A stretch of 64,000 nucleotides of DNA from the NCBI RefSeq assembly GCF_900113315.1, contig NZ_FOZG01000003.1, positions 62,001 through 126,000 on the forward strand, written 5' to 3'. Source of the stretch: Sphingomonas jatrophae. GTDB taxonomy: Bacteria; Pseudomonadota; Alphaproteobacteria; Sphingomonadales; Sphingomonadaceae. Below are positions 53,212 through 61,973 of the stretch, piece by piece. The notes below the pieces were generated by a model that saw only the letters and a list, made by a program, of their open reading frames with translations, did no database searches and had not been told where the DNA came from. The translations under genes and the position numbers were made by a program. Positions within the stretch are counted from its first letter, which is position 1, and each line of letters starts with the position of its first letter.

Positions 53212-54014
53212 TGGGCCGGCTGGCGGGAAAGGCGGCGCTGGTCGTCGGCGCGGGTAATCGCGGCAACATGGCGCAGGAGATTGCCCGCCGCTTCGTGGCC
53301 GAGGGCGCGACTGTTGCGGTCGCCGGCCGCAAGATGGGCGAGTTGGAACGATTTGCCGGCGAGATGGGCGGCACCGCCCTGCCCTGCGACCTGACCGACC
53401 GGACGCAGGTGTTCGCGATGGCGGATGCGGCCAAGGCGGCGCTTGGCGGGATCGACATCGCGGTCAACGCCACCGGCTGGGGGCTGCTCAAAGGCTTCCT
53501 CGACCATGACGAGGCGGACGTGGACGCGATGACGGCGCTCCAGTTCAAGGGGCCTTTCTACTTTCTGCAGGCGATGGTCGGTGTCATGGCGACCGACCTC
53601 GGCGGGCGCGGCGGATCGATCATCCAGATCAGCAGCGCAACCGCCACCATCATGCTGAACGATCATGCCGCCTACATGGGCACCAAGGCCGGCACCGATC
53701 ATGTCGTGCGCTGCGTTGCGAACGAGTTCGGATCGGTCGGCATCCGCGCCAACTCGATCTCGCCGGGGCTCACCGACACGCCGATGAATGCGGACGCCAA
53801 AGAGGTGCCCGGCCTGTTCGAGGCGTTCCGCGCCGGCTACCCGCTCGGGCGCTGGGGCACGTCCGAGGACATCGCTGCCGCGGCGGTGTTCCTCGCCTCG
53901 GACGAATGCTTCATGACCGGCGAGAACCTGCAGGTGAATGGCGGGCTGACGCTGCGGCGCAATCCAAGCCGCGAGGAGATCGCCGCCTCGGTCCAGAAGG
54001 CGACACAGGCATGA
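53211..54014 (+). CDS. Short-chain dehydrogenase with variant cofactor loop
   Basis: A 267-residue SDR: AALVVGAGNRGNMAQEIARR in place of TGxxxGxG, somewhat like FabI-type enoyl reductases, then VAGRKMGELERFAGEMGGTA (NADP-type Arg), NATGWGLLKG replacing NNAG, IIQISSATATIML, and the intact YMGTKAG active site. The tail NLQVNGGLTLRRNPSREEIA extends 20 residues past the usual end. It overlaps the receptor stop by one base and the GMC start by four, so expression is coupled. Confidence 0.88.
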   Translation: MGRLAGKAALVVGAGNRGNMAQEIARRFVAEGATVAVAGRKMGELERFAGEMGGTALPCDLTDRTQVFAMADAAKAALGGIDIAVNATGWGLLKGFLDHDEADVDAMTALQFKGPFYFLQAMVGVMATDLGGRGGSIIQISSATATIMLNDHAAYMGTKAGTDHVVRCVANEFGSVGIRANSISPGLTDTPMNADAKEVPGLFEAFRAGYPLGRWGTSEDIAAAAVFLASDECFMTGENLQVNGGLTLRRNPSREEIAASVQKATQA

Positions 54015-55633
54015 GCGACAGCTGGGACTACATCATCGTCGGCGCAGGCTCCGCCGGCTGCGTGCTGGCCGATCGACTGTCGGCAGACGGCAGCAAGCGC
54101 GTGCTGGTGCTGGAGGCCGGCGGGGACGATGCCAATCCGCTGATCCACATGCCCAAGGGCATGGCCAAGCTGGTGATGAACCCCAAGCACACCTGGTTCT
54201 TCCCCGTCGCCCAGCCACGCGTGGAGGGCGAGACGGCGAGCGAGGTGTGGGTGCGCGGCCTCGGCCTCGGCGGCTCCTCGTCGCTGAACGGCATGATTTA
54301 CGTGCGCGGCCAGCCAGAGGATTATGCCGACTGGGAAGCGCGGGGCGCGACCGGCTGGGGCTGGGACCGGATGAAGGCCGCGTTCCGCGCCATCGAGGAT
54401 CAGGAGCTGGGCGATGACGGCGTTCGCGGCAACGGCGGCCCGGTCCACATCAGCAAGGGGCATCACCGCTATCCGGTGAGCGAGGCGCTGCTGGAAGCGG
54501 GCGTGCAGATGGGCCTGCCGCGCCACACGGACGACCTTAACCGCGAGGACCAGGAGGGCGTCGGCTATTATTCGCACAACATCAAGCGCGGGCGGCGCCA
54601 GTCCGCCTCCGTCGTGTTCCTGCGCCCGGCGGCAAAGCGGAGCAACGTCCGCGTCGTGACGGACGCGCTGACCGACCGCGTGATCTTCGACGACGCGAAG
54701 CGTGCGGTGGCGGTGGAGGCGATCGTCGGCGGCGAGCGGAAACGCTTCGAGGTCCGTGGCGAGGTGATCCTGTCCGCCGGCGCGCTGATGTCGCCGGCGA
54801 TCCTCCAGCGCTCGGGCATCGGGCCGGGCGAGGCGCTGGCGGAAGCGGGCATCGCGACTTTGGTCGACAGCCCCGACGTGGGCGGGCGCATGCGCGACCA
54901 TCTCGGCTTCTCGATGCAATATCGGCTGAAGGGCGACCGCGGGCTTAACCACCGTTTCTACGGCGCGGGCCTGATCCGCAGCGTGCTGCGCTATTACCTG
55001 CGGCGCGACGGGCCGATGGCGACCGGGCCGTTCGAGGTCGGCGCCTTCGTCCGCACCAGCGAGTCGGTCGAGCGGCCGGACGCGCAGCTCTACCTCGGCG
55101 GCTTCACCTTCGCGCAGAGCGAGGACGACAATTTCCCCGTGCCGCTCGCCGATGTCGAACGCCGGCCGGGCATGACCTGCTACGGCCAGCTGCTCCGCCT
55201 GACCAGCGAGGGCAGCGTGACGGTGACTTCCGCCGATCCCAAGGCACTGCCCGAAATCCGCCCCAACTGGATGACGACCGCCGAGGACCGCAAATCGGCC
55301 ATCGACATGATCCGCTACATGCGCCGCTACATGGCGCAGCCGGCGATCGCGCCTTATGTCGAGCGGGAAAACTTCCCCGGCGAGCAGCATCAAAGCGACG
55401 AGGCTCTGTGGGAAGTCTTCCGGCGGCTGTCGCTGTGCGGCACGCACGCGGTCGCCACCTGCCGGATGGGCAGCGACAATCGCGCCGTGCTCGATCCGGA
55501 CTGCCGTGTGAACGGGGTGAGCGGGCTGCGCGTGGTCGACTGCGCGGCGATGCCCGCCCCCGTTTCGGGCAACACCAACGGGCCGGTCATGGCGCTCGCC
55601 TGGGCGGCGGCGGACCGCATGCTGGCGCATTGA
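54011..55633 (+). CDS. GMC-family FAD oxidoreductase (choline dehydrogenase-like)
   Basis: A 540-residue glucose-methanol-choline oxidoreductase: YIIVGAGSAGCVLADRLSAD (FAD), GLGLGGSSSLNGMIYVRGQP, GALMSPAILQRSGIGPG, and the C-terminal active site SLCGTHAVATCRMGSDNRAV with the catalytic His and SGNTNGPVMALAWAAADRML with the Asn. These enzymes oxidise primary or secondary alcohols to aldehydes or ketones with FAD and pass electrons to the respiratory chain or oxygen. ATG 54011 overlaps the SDR stop (ATGA). Confidence 0.93.
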   Translation: MSDSWDYIIVGAGSAGCVLADRLSADGSKRVLVLEAGGDDANPLIHMPKGMAKLVMNPKHTWFFPVAQPRVEGETASEVWVRGLGLGGSSSLNGMIYVRGQPEDYADWEARGATGWGWDRMKAAFRAIEDQELGDDGVRGNGGPVHISKGHHRYPVSEALLEAGVQMGLPRHTDDLNREDQEGVGYYSHNIKRGRRQSASVVFLRPAAKRSNVRVVTDALTDRVIFDDAKRAVAVEAIVGGERKRFEVRGEVILSAGALMSPAILQRSGIGPGEALAEAGIATLVDSPDVGGRMRDHLGFSMQYRLKGDRGLNHRFYGAGLIRSVLRYYLRRDGPMATGPFEVGAFVRTSESVERPDAQLYLGGFTFAQSEDDNFPVPLADVERRPGMTCYGQLLRLTSEGSVTVTSADPKALPEIRPNWMTTAEDRKSAIDMIRYMRRYMAQPAIAPYVERENFPGEQHQSDEALWEVFRRLSLCGTHAVATCRMGSDNRAVLDPDCRVNGVSGLRVVDCAAMPAPVSGNTNGPVMALAWAAADRMLAH

Positions 55634-55644
55634 GGAGTTTGGAC

Positions 55645-56391
55645 ATGGGCGGACGGGTCGAAGGCAAGGTTGCGCTGGTGACGGGCGCAGGATCGGAAGG
55701 CGGCCTCGGTGATGCGATCGCCCGCCGTCTCGTCGAGGAAGGCGCCACCGTCTGGTTGACCGACATTGACGAGGCGGGCGCGAGCGCGAGGGCGGCGGAG
55801 ATCGGCGGCAGCGCACGCGGCCTGGGGCAGGATGTCACGTCGGAGGACGACTGGGCACGCGTGCTGGCGGAGACCGGGCCGCTCGACGTGCTCGTCAACA
55901 ATGCGGGCATCGCGGTGCTGCGCATGATCGAGGAGCTGACGCCTGCCGATTACGCCCGGCAGATGGAGGTCAACATGACGAGCGCCTATCTCGGCATGCG
56001 CGCCGCCATCGCGAACATGCGCGCGCACGGCCGGGGCGGATCGATCATCAACATGTCGTCGGTCGCGGGCCTCGTCGGCATCGCCGGGGTCAGCGGCTAT
56101 GCCGCGAGCAAGGCGGGGCTGCGGCTGTTCGGAAAGGCGATCGCGATGGAGACCGCCAAGCAGAAGATCCGCGTCAATTCCGTTCACCCCGGCATGATCA
56201 TGACGGGCATGCAGAAGGTAGCGCTGCAGGACAATCCGGACCAATACCACCTGCTCACCGCCGGCATCCCGATGGGCTATATGGGCGAGCCGATCGAGAT
56301 CGCGAACATGGTGCTGTTCCTCGCCTCCGAGGAGGCGCGCTACATCACGGGCGCCGAGTTCGTGGTGGATGGGGGCATGACCGCGCAGTAG
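55645..56391 (+). CDS. Short-chain dehydrogenase/reductase
   Basis: A 248-residue SDR. GAGGAG precedes ATG 55645. The cofactor motif is VTGAGSEGGLGDAIARRLVE, the strand-2 acid WLTDIDEAGAS suggests NAD, VLVNNAGIAVLRM and IINMSSVAGL are standard, and the active site is YAASKAG. Ends EFVVDGGMTAQ. Fourth gene of the receptor-led operon (11 bp after the GMC gene). Confidence 0.9.
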   Translation: MGGRVEGKVALVTGAGSEGGLGDAIARRLVEEGATVWLTDIDEAGASARAAEIGGSARGLGQDVTSEDDWARVLAETGPLDVLVNNAGIAVLRMIEELTPADYARQMEVNMTSAYLGMRAAIANMRAHGRGGSIINMSSVAGLVGIAGVSGYAASKAGLRLFGKAIAMETAKQKIRVNSVHPGMIMTGMQKVALQDNPDQYHLLTAGIPMGYMGEPIEIANMVLFLASEEARYITGAEFVVDGGMTAQ

Positions 56392-56398
56392 CAGCGCG

Positions 56399-56418
56399 GG
56401 CTGGCAAAACCGCGAGGT
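56399..56418 (+). promoter_or_regulatory. Degenerate AGGT-type site upstream of a Rieske gene
   Basis: GGCTGGCAAAACCGCGAGGT keeps CT and AGGT with the 12-nt spacing but is followed by T, not G. It lies 72 bp before the Rieske start. Weak. Confidence 0.2.
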
Positions 56419-56490
56419 TCCGCCGCGCCGTGCAGGCCCTATCTTGTGCAGGCGGCGGGCCCCGCACGAGAGAGAGCCCCAGGAGCGGAT

Positions 56491-57894
56491 ATGGCAGAGC
56501 GTGATCCCACCATCGCGGCCGCGGGCGCAGCGCGCTCGCCAGGAGCGACGTGGACGGACATCCTCGAGGTGGACGGGCGGCCCGTGCCGGCCTTCCTCAA
56601 GGAGGAGAGCTACCGCTATCTCGGGTCCGAGCCGATCGACGCCACCGTCTACACCAGCGCCGAACATCAGGCGCTGGAGAATGCCAGGATGTGGCCGAAC
56701 GTGTGGCAGTTCGCCGCGCGTGACGAGGACATGCCCGAGCCCGGGGACTACATCGTCTACGAGAATGCCGGGCGGTCCTTCCTCGTCGTCCGGCAGGATG
56801 ACGGCAGCGTGCGGGCGATGCACAATGTCTGCCTTCATCGCGGCCGCAAGCTGCGGCTGGAGGACGGCTCGGCCGATCGCTTCCAGTGCCCCTTCCATGG
56901 CTTCACCTGGAACAAGGACGGCAGCCTCGCCGATATTCCATGCCGGTGGGATTTTACCCATCTCACCGACGCGAAGATGCAGCTGCCGGAAGCCGAGGTC
57001 GCCCGCTGGCAGGGCTACATCTTCCTGAGGGAGAATCATGGCGGGCCATCGATCGAGGAGTTCCTTGCCCCGCTGCCCGAGTTCTTTGAGCGCTGGCGCC
57101 ATGACCAGTGCACCACCGCCATCTGGGTGGGCAAGGAAGTCGCCGCCAACTGGAAGGTGACGATGGAGGCCTTCATGGAGGCCTGGCACACGATCGTCAC
57201 GCATCCGCAGCTGCTGCCGTTCACCGGCGACGCGAATACCAGCTACAACATCTATGGCGACAATGTGAACGTCGCCTACACGCCGTTCGGCGTGATGAGC
57301 CCGCACATCGATCCTGAAGGCAAGGAACAGCAGTGGATCGTTGACGAGTTCATCAAGTATAACGGCCGCTCCGCGGACAATTACGCCGACAGCCCCTATG
57401 CGGTGACAGTGCCCGAGGGCATGTCTGCGCGGCGTGCCCTTGGCGAGGCGATGCGCAAGAACTTCGCCGAGACGTTCGGCCATGCCGACCTGCACGAACA
57501 GGCGACCGACGTCGAAGTGCTCGACGGGCTCGTCTACAACGTCTTTCCGAACTTCGCGCCCTGGGGCGGCTACATGCCCAATATCGTCTATCGCTGGCGG
57601 CCGGGCAGCGATCCCGATCATTGCCTGATGGAAGTGCGCATCCTCGTCCGCATTCCCGAGGATCAGCCGATCCCGCGCGGCGTGCCGATGAAGCTACTCG
57701 GACGTGACCAGAAGTGGACGGACGCACCGGAGCTGGGCGTGCTCGGCCACGTGTTCGAACAGGATATGGAAAACCTGCCCTACGTACAGGATGGATTGAA
57801 GGTGTCGAAGACGGGCGAGGTGCAGCTCGGCGACTATCAGGAGATCCGCATCCGCCAGTTCCACCAGACGATGCGCAAATATCTCGACGCCTGA
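56491..57894 (+). CDS. Rieske aromatic-ring-hydroxylating oxygenase, alpha subunit type (3)
   Basis: A 467-residue terminal oxygenase. AGGAG stands five bases before ATG 56491. The Rieske cluster is C114-x-H116 and C133-x2-H136 (VCLHRGRK ... QCPFHGFTW). The mononuclear site is MEAFMEAWHTIVTHPQLL, with Trp before the first His instead of the usual Tyr, and the carboxylate is probably in EQDMENLPYVQDGL. It ends the receptor-led operon and is followed by a strong hairpin. Like the other two it has no beta-subunit partner, so it is a single-subunit type oxygenase. Confidence 0.92.
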   Translation: MAERDPTIAAAGAARSPGATWTDILEVDGRPVPAFLKEESYRYLGSEPIDATVYTSAEHQALENARMWPNVWQFAARDEDMPEPGDYIVYENAGRSFLVVRQDDGSVRAMHNVCLHRGRKLRLEDGSADRFQCPFHGFTWNKDGSLADIPCRWDFTHLTDAKMQLPEAEVARWQGYIFLRENHGGPSIEEFLAPLPEFFERWRHDQCTTAIWVGKEVAANWKVTMEAFMEAWHTIVTHPQLLPFTGDANTSYNIYGDNVNVAYTPFGVMSPHIDPEGKEQQWIVDEFIKYNGRSADNYADSPYAVTVPEGMSARRALGEAMRKNFAETFGHADLHEQATDVEVLDGLVYNVFPNFAPWGGYMPNIVYRWRPGSDPDHCLMEVRILVRIPEDQPIPRGVPMKLLGRDQKWTDAPELGVLGHVFEQDMENLPYVQDGLKVSKTGEVQLGDYQEIRIRQFHQTMRKYLDA

Positions 57895-57940
57895 GCCGAG
57901 ACCGCCACGGCATCCCGATCCACGCCACCGCTCGCTTCGG

Positions 57941-57987
57941 TGCAGAAACGATGCTGTGTGCCGCATGGCGACAGCATCGTTTCTGCA
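57941..57987. terminator. Perfect 17-bp inverted repeat behind the Rieske gene
   Basis: TGCAGAAACGATGCTGT (57941-57957) and ACAGCATCGTTTCTGCA (57971-57987) are exact reverse complements around a 13-nt loop that can itself pair GCC/GGC. It starts 47 bp after the Rieske stop and lies 170 bp before the next TonB receptor. No T-run follows. It is most likely a terminator separating the two operons, but its length and perfection also suit a regulatory or processing element. Confidence 0.55.
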
Positions 57988-58069
57988 TGTTCCGCTGCGC
58001 CGAAGATCGTTCATCGCGAGAAGAAGCGGGCGTTGCGCGCTTGCAATAGGAACACCGCTGAAGTGCAGC

Positions 58070-58091
58070 GGCTCACCTTATGAGTAGGTGA
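58070..58091 (+). promoter_or_regulatory. AGGTG dyad upstream of the last TonB receptor
   Basis: TCACCT (58073-58078) and AGGTGA (58086-58091) form a perfect 6-bp inverted repeat with a 7-nt spacer; the longer GGCTCACCTTATGAGTAGGT also fits the CT-N12-AGGTG outline seen upstream of other genes. It ends 67 bp before the receptor start. Confidence 0.35.
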
Positions 58092-58158
58092 CGGGCCGGC
58101 CCCATCTAGCGTCTTAGCGAGGCAACCGGTCGATCAAGCGCCGGCTCTTCGGGAGGAT

Positions 58159-60504
58159 ATGATGGGGGTCTCGTACCGCGCGCTGGGATTGGCTCTGGCG
58201 GCGCTTGCCGCAGGGGGCACCGCGCACGCACAGGATGCGGCGAGCACGACCGGCACCGTCGGCCAGGCGGCGCTGCCGCCGACCGCCGCCGGCCCTGCCC
58301 CGTCTACCGAGATCGTGCAGCCGCCGCAGGCGGATAGCGGCCAGCTGAACGAGGTGATCGTCACCGCACGCCGCCGCAACGAGACCGTGCAGACCACGCC
58401 GCTGGCCGTCACCGCCATCGCGCCGTCGCAGCTGGAGGCGACCGTCTCGGTCAAGATTTCGGACCTGCAGGGCCAGGCGCCGAACGTGCTGATCACGACG
58501 CAATCGACCGGTGCCGCCACCGCCAACATCTCGATCCGCGGCATCGCCTTCGCCGACGTCGACAAGAGCTTCGATCCAGCAGTCGGCGTGAATGTCGACG
58601 GCGTCTACATCGGCACGTCCACTGGCCAGCTGCTCGACTTCTTCGACATCAGCTCGATCGAGATCCTGCGCGGGCCCCAGGGCACCTTGTTCGGCCGCAA
58701 CACGATCGGCGGCGTGATCAACATCCGCCGCACGCGCCCGACGGGCGAGTTCGGCGGCAAGTTCGAGGCGAGCTATGGCAGCTTCAACTCGCTCGGCCTC
58801 CGCGGCGTGCTCAACGTGCCGCTCGTCAAGGATGTGCTCGCCGCCAAGTTCTTCGAGTTCCACCAGCAGGATAACGGCTTCTACCGCGATGCTGCAACGC
58901 GCGAGCGGCTGGGCAAGAGCAACAGCGAGAATTTCGGCGCGGCCTTCCTGCTCACCCCGTCGTCCGACTTCGATGCGTTGCTGACGCTGGAGCAGCAGAA
59001 CCAGAAGTTCACGACCTTCAACGGCTCGCTGACCCAGCCGGGCGACGTCTTCTGCCTGGCCCAGCCGGCCGGCGCCTGCGGTCGCAACAATACGGACGAC
59101 ATCTACACCATCTTCAAGGGGCCGGACACGCCCGGCCGCTATCGTGCGCGCGCCGCCACGCTGGAGATGAACGCCGATGCCGGCGCGGTGAAGTTCGCGT
59201 CCGTTACCTCCTATCGCCAGAGCCGTGAGTTCCAGCAGGCGGATTACGGCACCACCGGCCTCTACTACAGCACCCGCCAGCAGCGCTACCGCCAGTTCAG
59301 CCAGGAGCTTCGCGCCAGCGGCAACCTGTTCGAAGGCTTCGACTATGTCGCCGGCCTTTACTACTTCAGCAGCCGCTATCGGCTGCGTCAGGATACTCAG
59401 GTGTTCGGTGCGGATGCCGGCACGCAGATCACCATTGGCCGCTCGCGCTCCACTGCCGCGTTTGTCGACGTGAACTGGGAATTCGCGCCCCGCCTCCGCC
59501 TGTCCGGCGGCGGCCGCTACACTCATGACCGCAAGCGGTACAACAGCCCGGAACTGCCGACGACCGGCCCGATCGCCGGCGTCGAGGGCAAGGAGAGCTG
59601 GAGCAAGTTCACGCCGAAGGCGGTGCTCGATTATCGTCCAAACGACAATCTGATGATTTACGGTTCCTGGTCGCGCGGCTACCGCTCGGGTGGCTTCAGC
59701 GGCCGCGGTCAGACGCCCTTCTCGGCCACGACGCCCTATGATCCGGAGACGGTGGACGCCTATGAGGTCGGCTTCAAGAGTGAGCTGTTCGACCGCAAGC
59801 TCGCCCTGAACGTCGCCGCCTTCTACACCGACTATAAGGACATCCAGCAGAGCTCGACGCTGACGACCGCAGGCGGTGTCGGCAACGAGACCATCGTCGT
59901 CAATGCAGCCGGCGCCAAGATCAAGGGCATCGAGGCGGATATCACCGCGCGGCCGGTGGACAATCTGACGATCCGCGCCTCGGTCGGCTATACTGACAGC
60001 AACTTCAAGGGCTTCGTCATCGACCAGCCGGTCGGCAACCAGGTCAACCCGGCGGCAAACGGCGTCCGTCGCTTCGATCTGTCGGCGGTGAATCTGATCT
60101 ATGCGCCGAAGCTGACCAGCTCGATCAATGCGGAATACAAGATCCCTGTCGGCGACAACGACATCCGCCTGAATGCGGGCTACCGCTTCATCACGCGCTA
60201 CGATCAGCAGGTGGCCGCCGATCCTGCCACACCTATTCCGGCGACCGGCACCATCGTCGTGCCGCGCAACGATCCGCGGGTGCGCTCGGATCGGCAGAAC
60301 CTGCTGGATGCGAGCATCTCCTACATCCTGCAGGTCGGCTCGTCGGGTAAGGAGAAGGTGCGCCTCACCGCTTATGCGCGCAACATCCTCGACGATCGCG
60401 GCACCGCGACGGCGTTCACCGTCGCATCCTTCCCCGTGCTGTGGGGCTTTGCCGCCGCACGCGAGCCGCGGGTGATCGGCGGGCAGGTAGCGTTCGAGTT
60501 CTGA
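58159..60504 (+). CDS. TonB-dependent outer membrane receptor
   Basis: A 781-residue receptor. GGGAGGAT precedes ATG 58159; ATG 58162 is equally possible. Signal peptide MMGVSYRALGLALAALAAGG...TAHAQ, then LNEVIVTARRRNETVQTTPL, APNVLITTQSTGAATANISI, IEILRGPQGTLFGRNTIGGV, and a barrel ending GGQVAFEF with the terminal Phe. It leads the last operon, upstream of SDR, VOC, TIM-barrel, ABM and MDR genes, so probably imports a second substrate or a related compound. Confidence 0.93.
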   Translation: MMGVSYRALGLALAALAAGGTAHAQDAASTTGTVGQAALPPTAAGPAPSTEIVQPPQADSGQLNEVIVTARRRNETVQTTPLAVTAIAPSQLEATVSVKISDLQGQAPNVLITTQSTGAATANISIRGIAFADVDKSFDPAVGVNVDGVYIGTSTGQLLDFFDISSIEILRGPQGTLFGRNTIGGVINIRRTRPTGEFGGKFEASYGSFNSLGLRGVLNVPLVKDVLAAKFFEFHQQDNGFYRDAATRERLGKSNSENFGAAFLLTPSSDFDALLTLEQQNQKFTTFNGSLTQPGDVFCLAQPAGACGRNNTDDIYTIFKGPDTPGRYRARAATLEMNADAGAVKFASVTSYRQSREFQQADYGTTGLYYSTRQQRYRQFSQELRASGNLFEGFDYVAGLYYFSSRYRLRQDTQVFGADAGTQITIGRSRSTAAFVDVNWEFAPRLRLSGGGRYTHDRKRYNSPELPTTGPIAGVEGKESWSKFTPKAVLDYRPNDNLMIYGSWSRGYRSGGFSGRGQTPFSATTPYDPETVDAYEVGFKSELFDRKLALNVAAFYTDYKDIQQSSTLTTAGGVGNETIVVNAAGAKIKGIEADITARPVDNLTIRASVGYTDSNFKGFVIDQPVGNQVNPAANGVRRFDLSAVNLIYAPKLTSSINAEYKIPVGDNDIRLNAGYRFITRYDQQVAADPATPIPATGTIVVPRNDPRVRSDRQNLLDASISYILQVGSSGKEKVRLTAYARNILDDRGTATAFTVASFPVLWGFAAAREPRVIGGQVAFEF

Positions 60505-60512
60505 GCCGGCGC

Positions 60513-61304
60513 ATGGCCGGGCTGCTCGACGGGAAGGTGGCGATCGTCACGGGCGCCGGGCGCGGCATCGGCCGTGCCATCGCTCTGGCCTACGGACGGG
60601 AGGGGGCGAAGGTCGTCGTCGCCTCCCGCACGCCTGCGACGGTGGCGACCGTCGCCTCGGAGATCGAGGCGGAGGGCGGAACGGCACTCGGCATTGCCTG
60701 CGATGTCAGCCACGCGGCCGAGATCAATGCGTGCATCGCCCGCGCCGTGGACACGTTCGGCGGGGTGCACATCCTCGTCAACAACGCGCAAGGCTTCGGC
60801 ACGGCGGCCGACCCGCAGCCGTCCACCGTCTTCGTCGCCTGCGAGGACACGATCGACGCGGAGTGGGATTACACGCTGCGCACCGGCCCCACGGCCACGC
60901 TGCGCTTCATGAAGGCGGCCTTCCCCTTCATGAAGGCCGCCGGCTGGGGCCGGGTAATCAATTTCGCCTCATCCTCCGGCCAGATCGGGTTCGAGGGCAA
61001 TACCAGCTACAACGCCGCCAAGGAGGCGATCCGCGCGATTAGCCGCACCGCAGCGCGCGAGTGGGGCCAGCACGGCATCACCGTCAACATCGTCAATCCC
61101 GCGCTGGAAACGCGCGCCTTCGATGCGTGGAAGGCCGCGCGGCCCGGCTTCGTCGAGGAGCTGACCGCCAGGATTCCCATGCGCCGGCTGGGCGAACCGG
61201 AGCGTGACGGGGCTCCGCTGGCCGTGTTCATTGCCAGCGACGGCGCTGGTTACATCACCGGGCAGACGTTCATGCTTGAAGGCGGGATGCACACATTGCC
61301 ATGA
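60513..61304 (+). CDS. Short-chain dehydrogenase/reductase
   Basis: A 263-residue SDR starting MAGLLDGKVAIVTGAGRGIG 8 bp after the receptor. NADP-type ASRTPATVA after strand 2, ILVNNAQGFG (NNAQ instead of NNAG), VINFASSSGQIG, active site YNAAKEA, and GQTFMLEGGMHTLP at the end, with EGG instead of DGG. The substrate loop is long (SIMRRL-type PMRRLGEPERDGAP). Overlaps the VOC gene by 4 bp. Confidence 0.9.
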   Translation: MAGLLDGKVAIVTGAGRGIGRAIALAYGREGAKVVVASRTPATVATVASEIEAEGGTALGIACDVSHAAEINACIARAVDTFGGVHILVNNAQGFGTAADPQPSTVFVACEDTIDAEWDYTLRTGPTATLRFMKAAFPFMKAAGWGRVINFASSSGQIGFEGNTSYNAAKEAIRAISRTAAREWGQHGITVNIVNPALETRAFDAWKAARPGFVEELTARIPMRRLGEPERDGAPLAVFIASDGAGYITGQTFMLEGGMHTLP

Positions 61305-61870
61305 CAAAGGATCGATCGCTGTTCCAGCAGGCCTGGTTCGTCTCCAGCATCGACGCAGCGGCGAAGCGCTGGGCCGAGGCGTTCGGCGCCGGTCCCTTCT
61401 TCATGGTCCGTCATCACCGCACCGAGGAATTCAGCTATCGCGGCGCCGCGACGGAGGCGGCTGTATCGTATGCCTTCGGCTATCTCGGCGATACGATGAT
61501 CCAGTTCATCGAACAGCATGACGACGCGCCGTCCATCTACCGCGACATGTATGGCCCGGGCGAGGAGGGCTTCCACCACGTCGCCTATCTCGTCTCTGAC
61601 TTTGCCGCGGAGCGCGAGCGCTGGATTGCGCTCGGCTATCCGCTCGCGTGTGAGCTCTATGCCGACGGCGTCAATGCCGCGTATTTCGACACGCGGCCGC
61701 TGAACGGCGGCTTCACCGAGATCCATGGTGATCCGATGCACATCATGGGCCTGTTCGGCCTGTGGCACCGCGCGCACTTGGCGCGGGACGCCTCGACGCC
61801 TGCGACCATCGAACAGGGCGCCATCACAGATTATGCGCGCGCGCCGCTGCTGCCGCTGACGGACGCCTGA
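61301..61870 (+). CDS. VOC-superfamily (glyoxalase-fold) protein (2)
   Basis: A 189-residue VOC protein similar in layout to the one at 26228: QQAWFVSSIDAAAKRWAEAF at the start without the usual His, GEEGFHHVAYLVSDFAAERE with a metal His, and PLNGGFTEIHGDPM with a Glu. It is too short for a bicupin-like extradiol dioxygenase. It follows an SDR with a 4-bp overlap, the same pairing as in the other operon, which suggests the two act in sequence on analogous substrates. Function unknown. Confidence 0.82.
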   Translation: MTKDRSLFQQAWFVSSIDAAAKRWAEAFGAGPFFMVRHHRTEEFSYRGAATEAAVSYAFGYLGDTMIQFIEQHDDAPSIYRDMYGPGEEGFHHVAYLVSDFAAERERWIALGYPLACELYADGVNAAYFDTRPLNGGFTEIHGDPMHIMGLFGLWHRAHLARDASTPATIEQGAITDYARAPLLPLTDA

Positions 61871-61973
61871 GGAGGCCGGGCACGGCTGGCGCCTACGGTT
61901 GATTGGCCGCCCTCTTCAATGTCGCAGTTCTCGGCGTCGGCTTGCCGCGCGACTAGCAGGATCAGGAGAGCCG

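Noticed and set aside
53837-57621. Two long minus-strand frames (659 and 743 codons) opposite the GMC, SDR and Rieske genes
   Set aside because: Both run antisense through several proven genes on the plus strand and change nothing in family terms; they are high-GC artefacts.
61871-61973. Possible lux-box-like site upstream of the TIM-barrel gene
   Set aside because: The gap contains GCCTACGG but no AGGT arm; no site can be supported.
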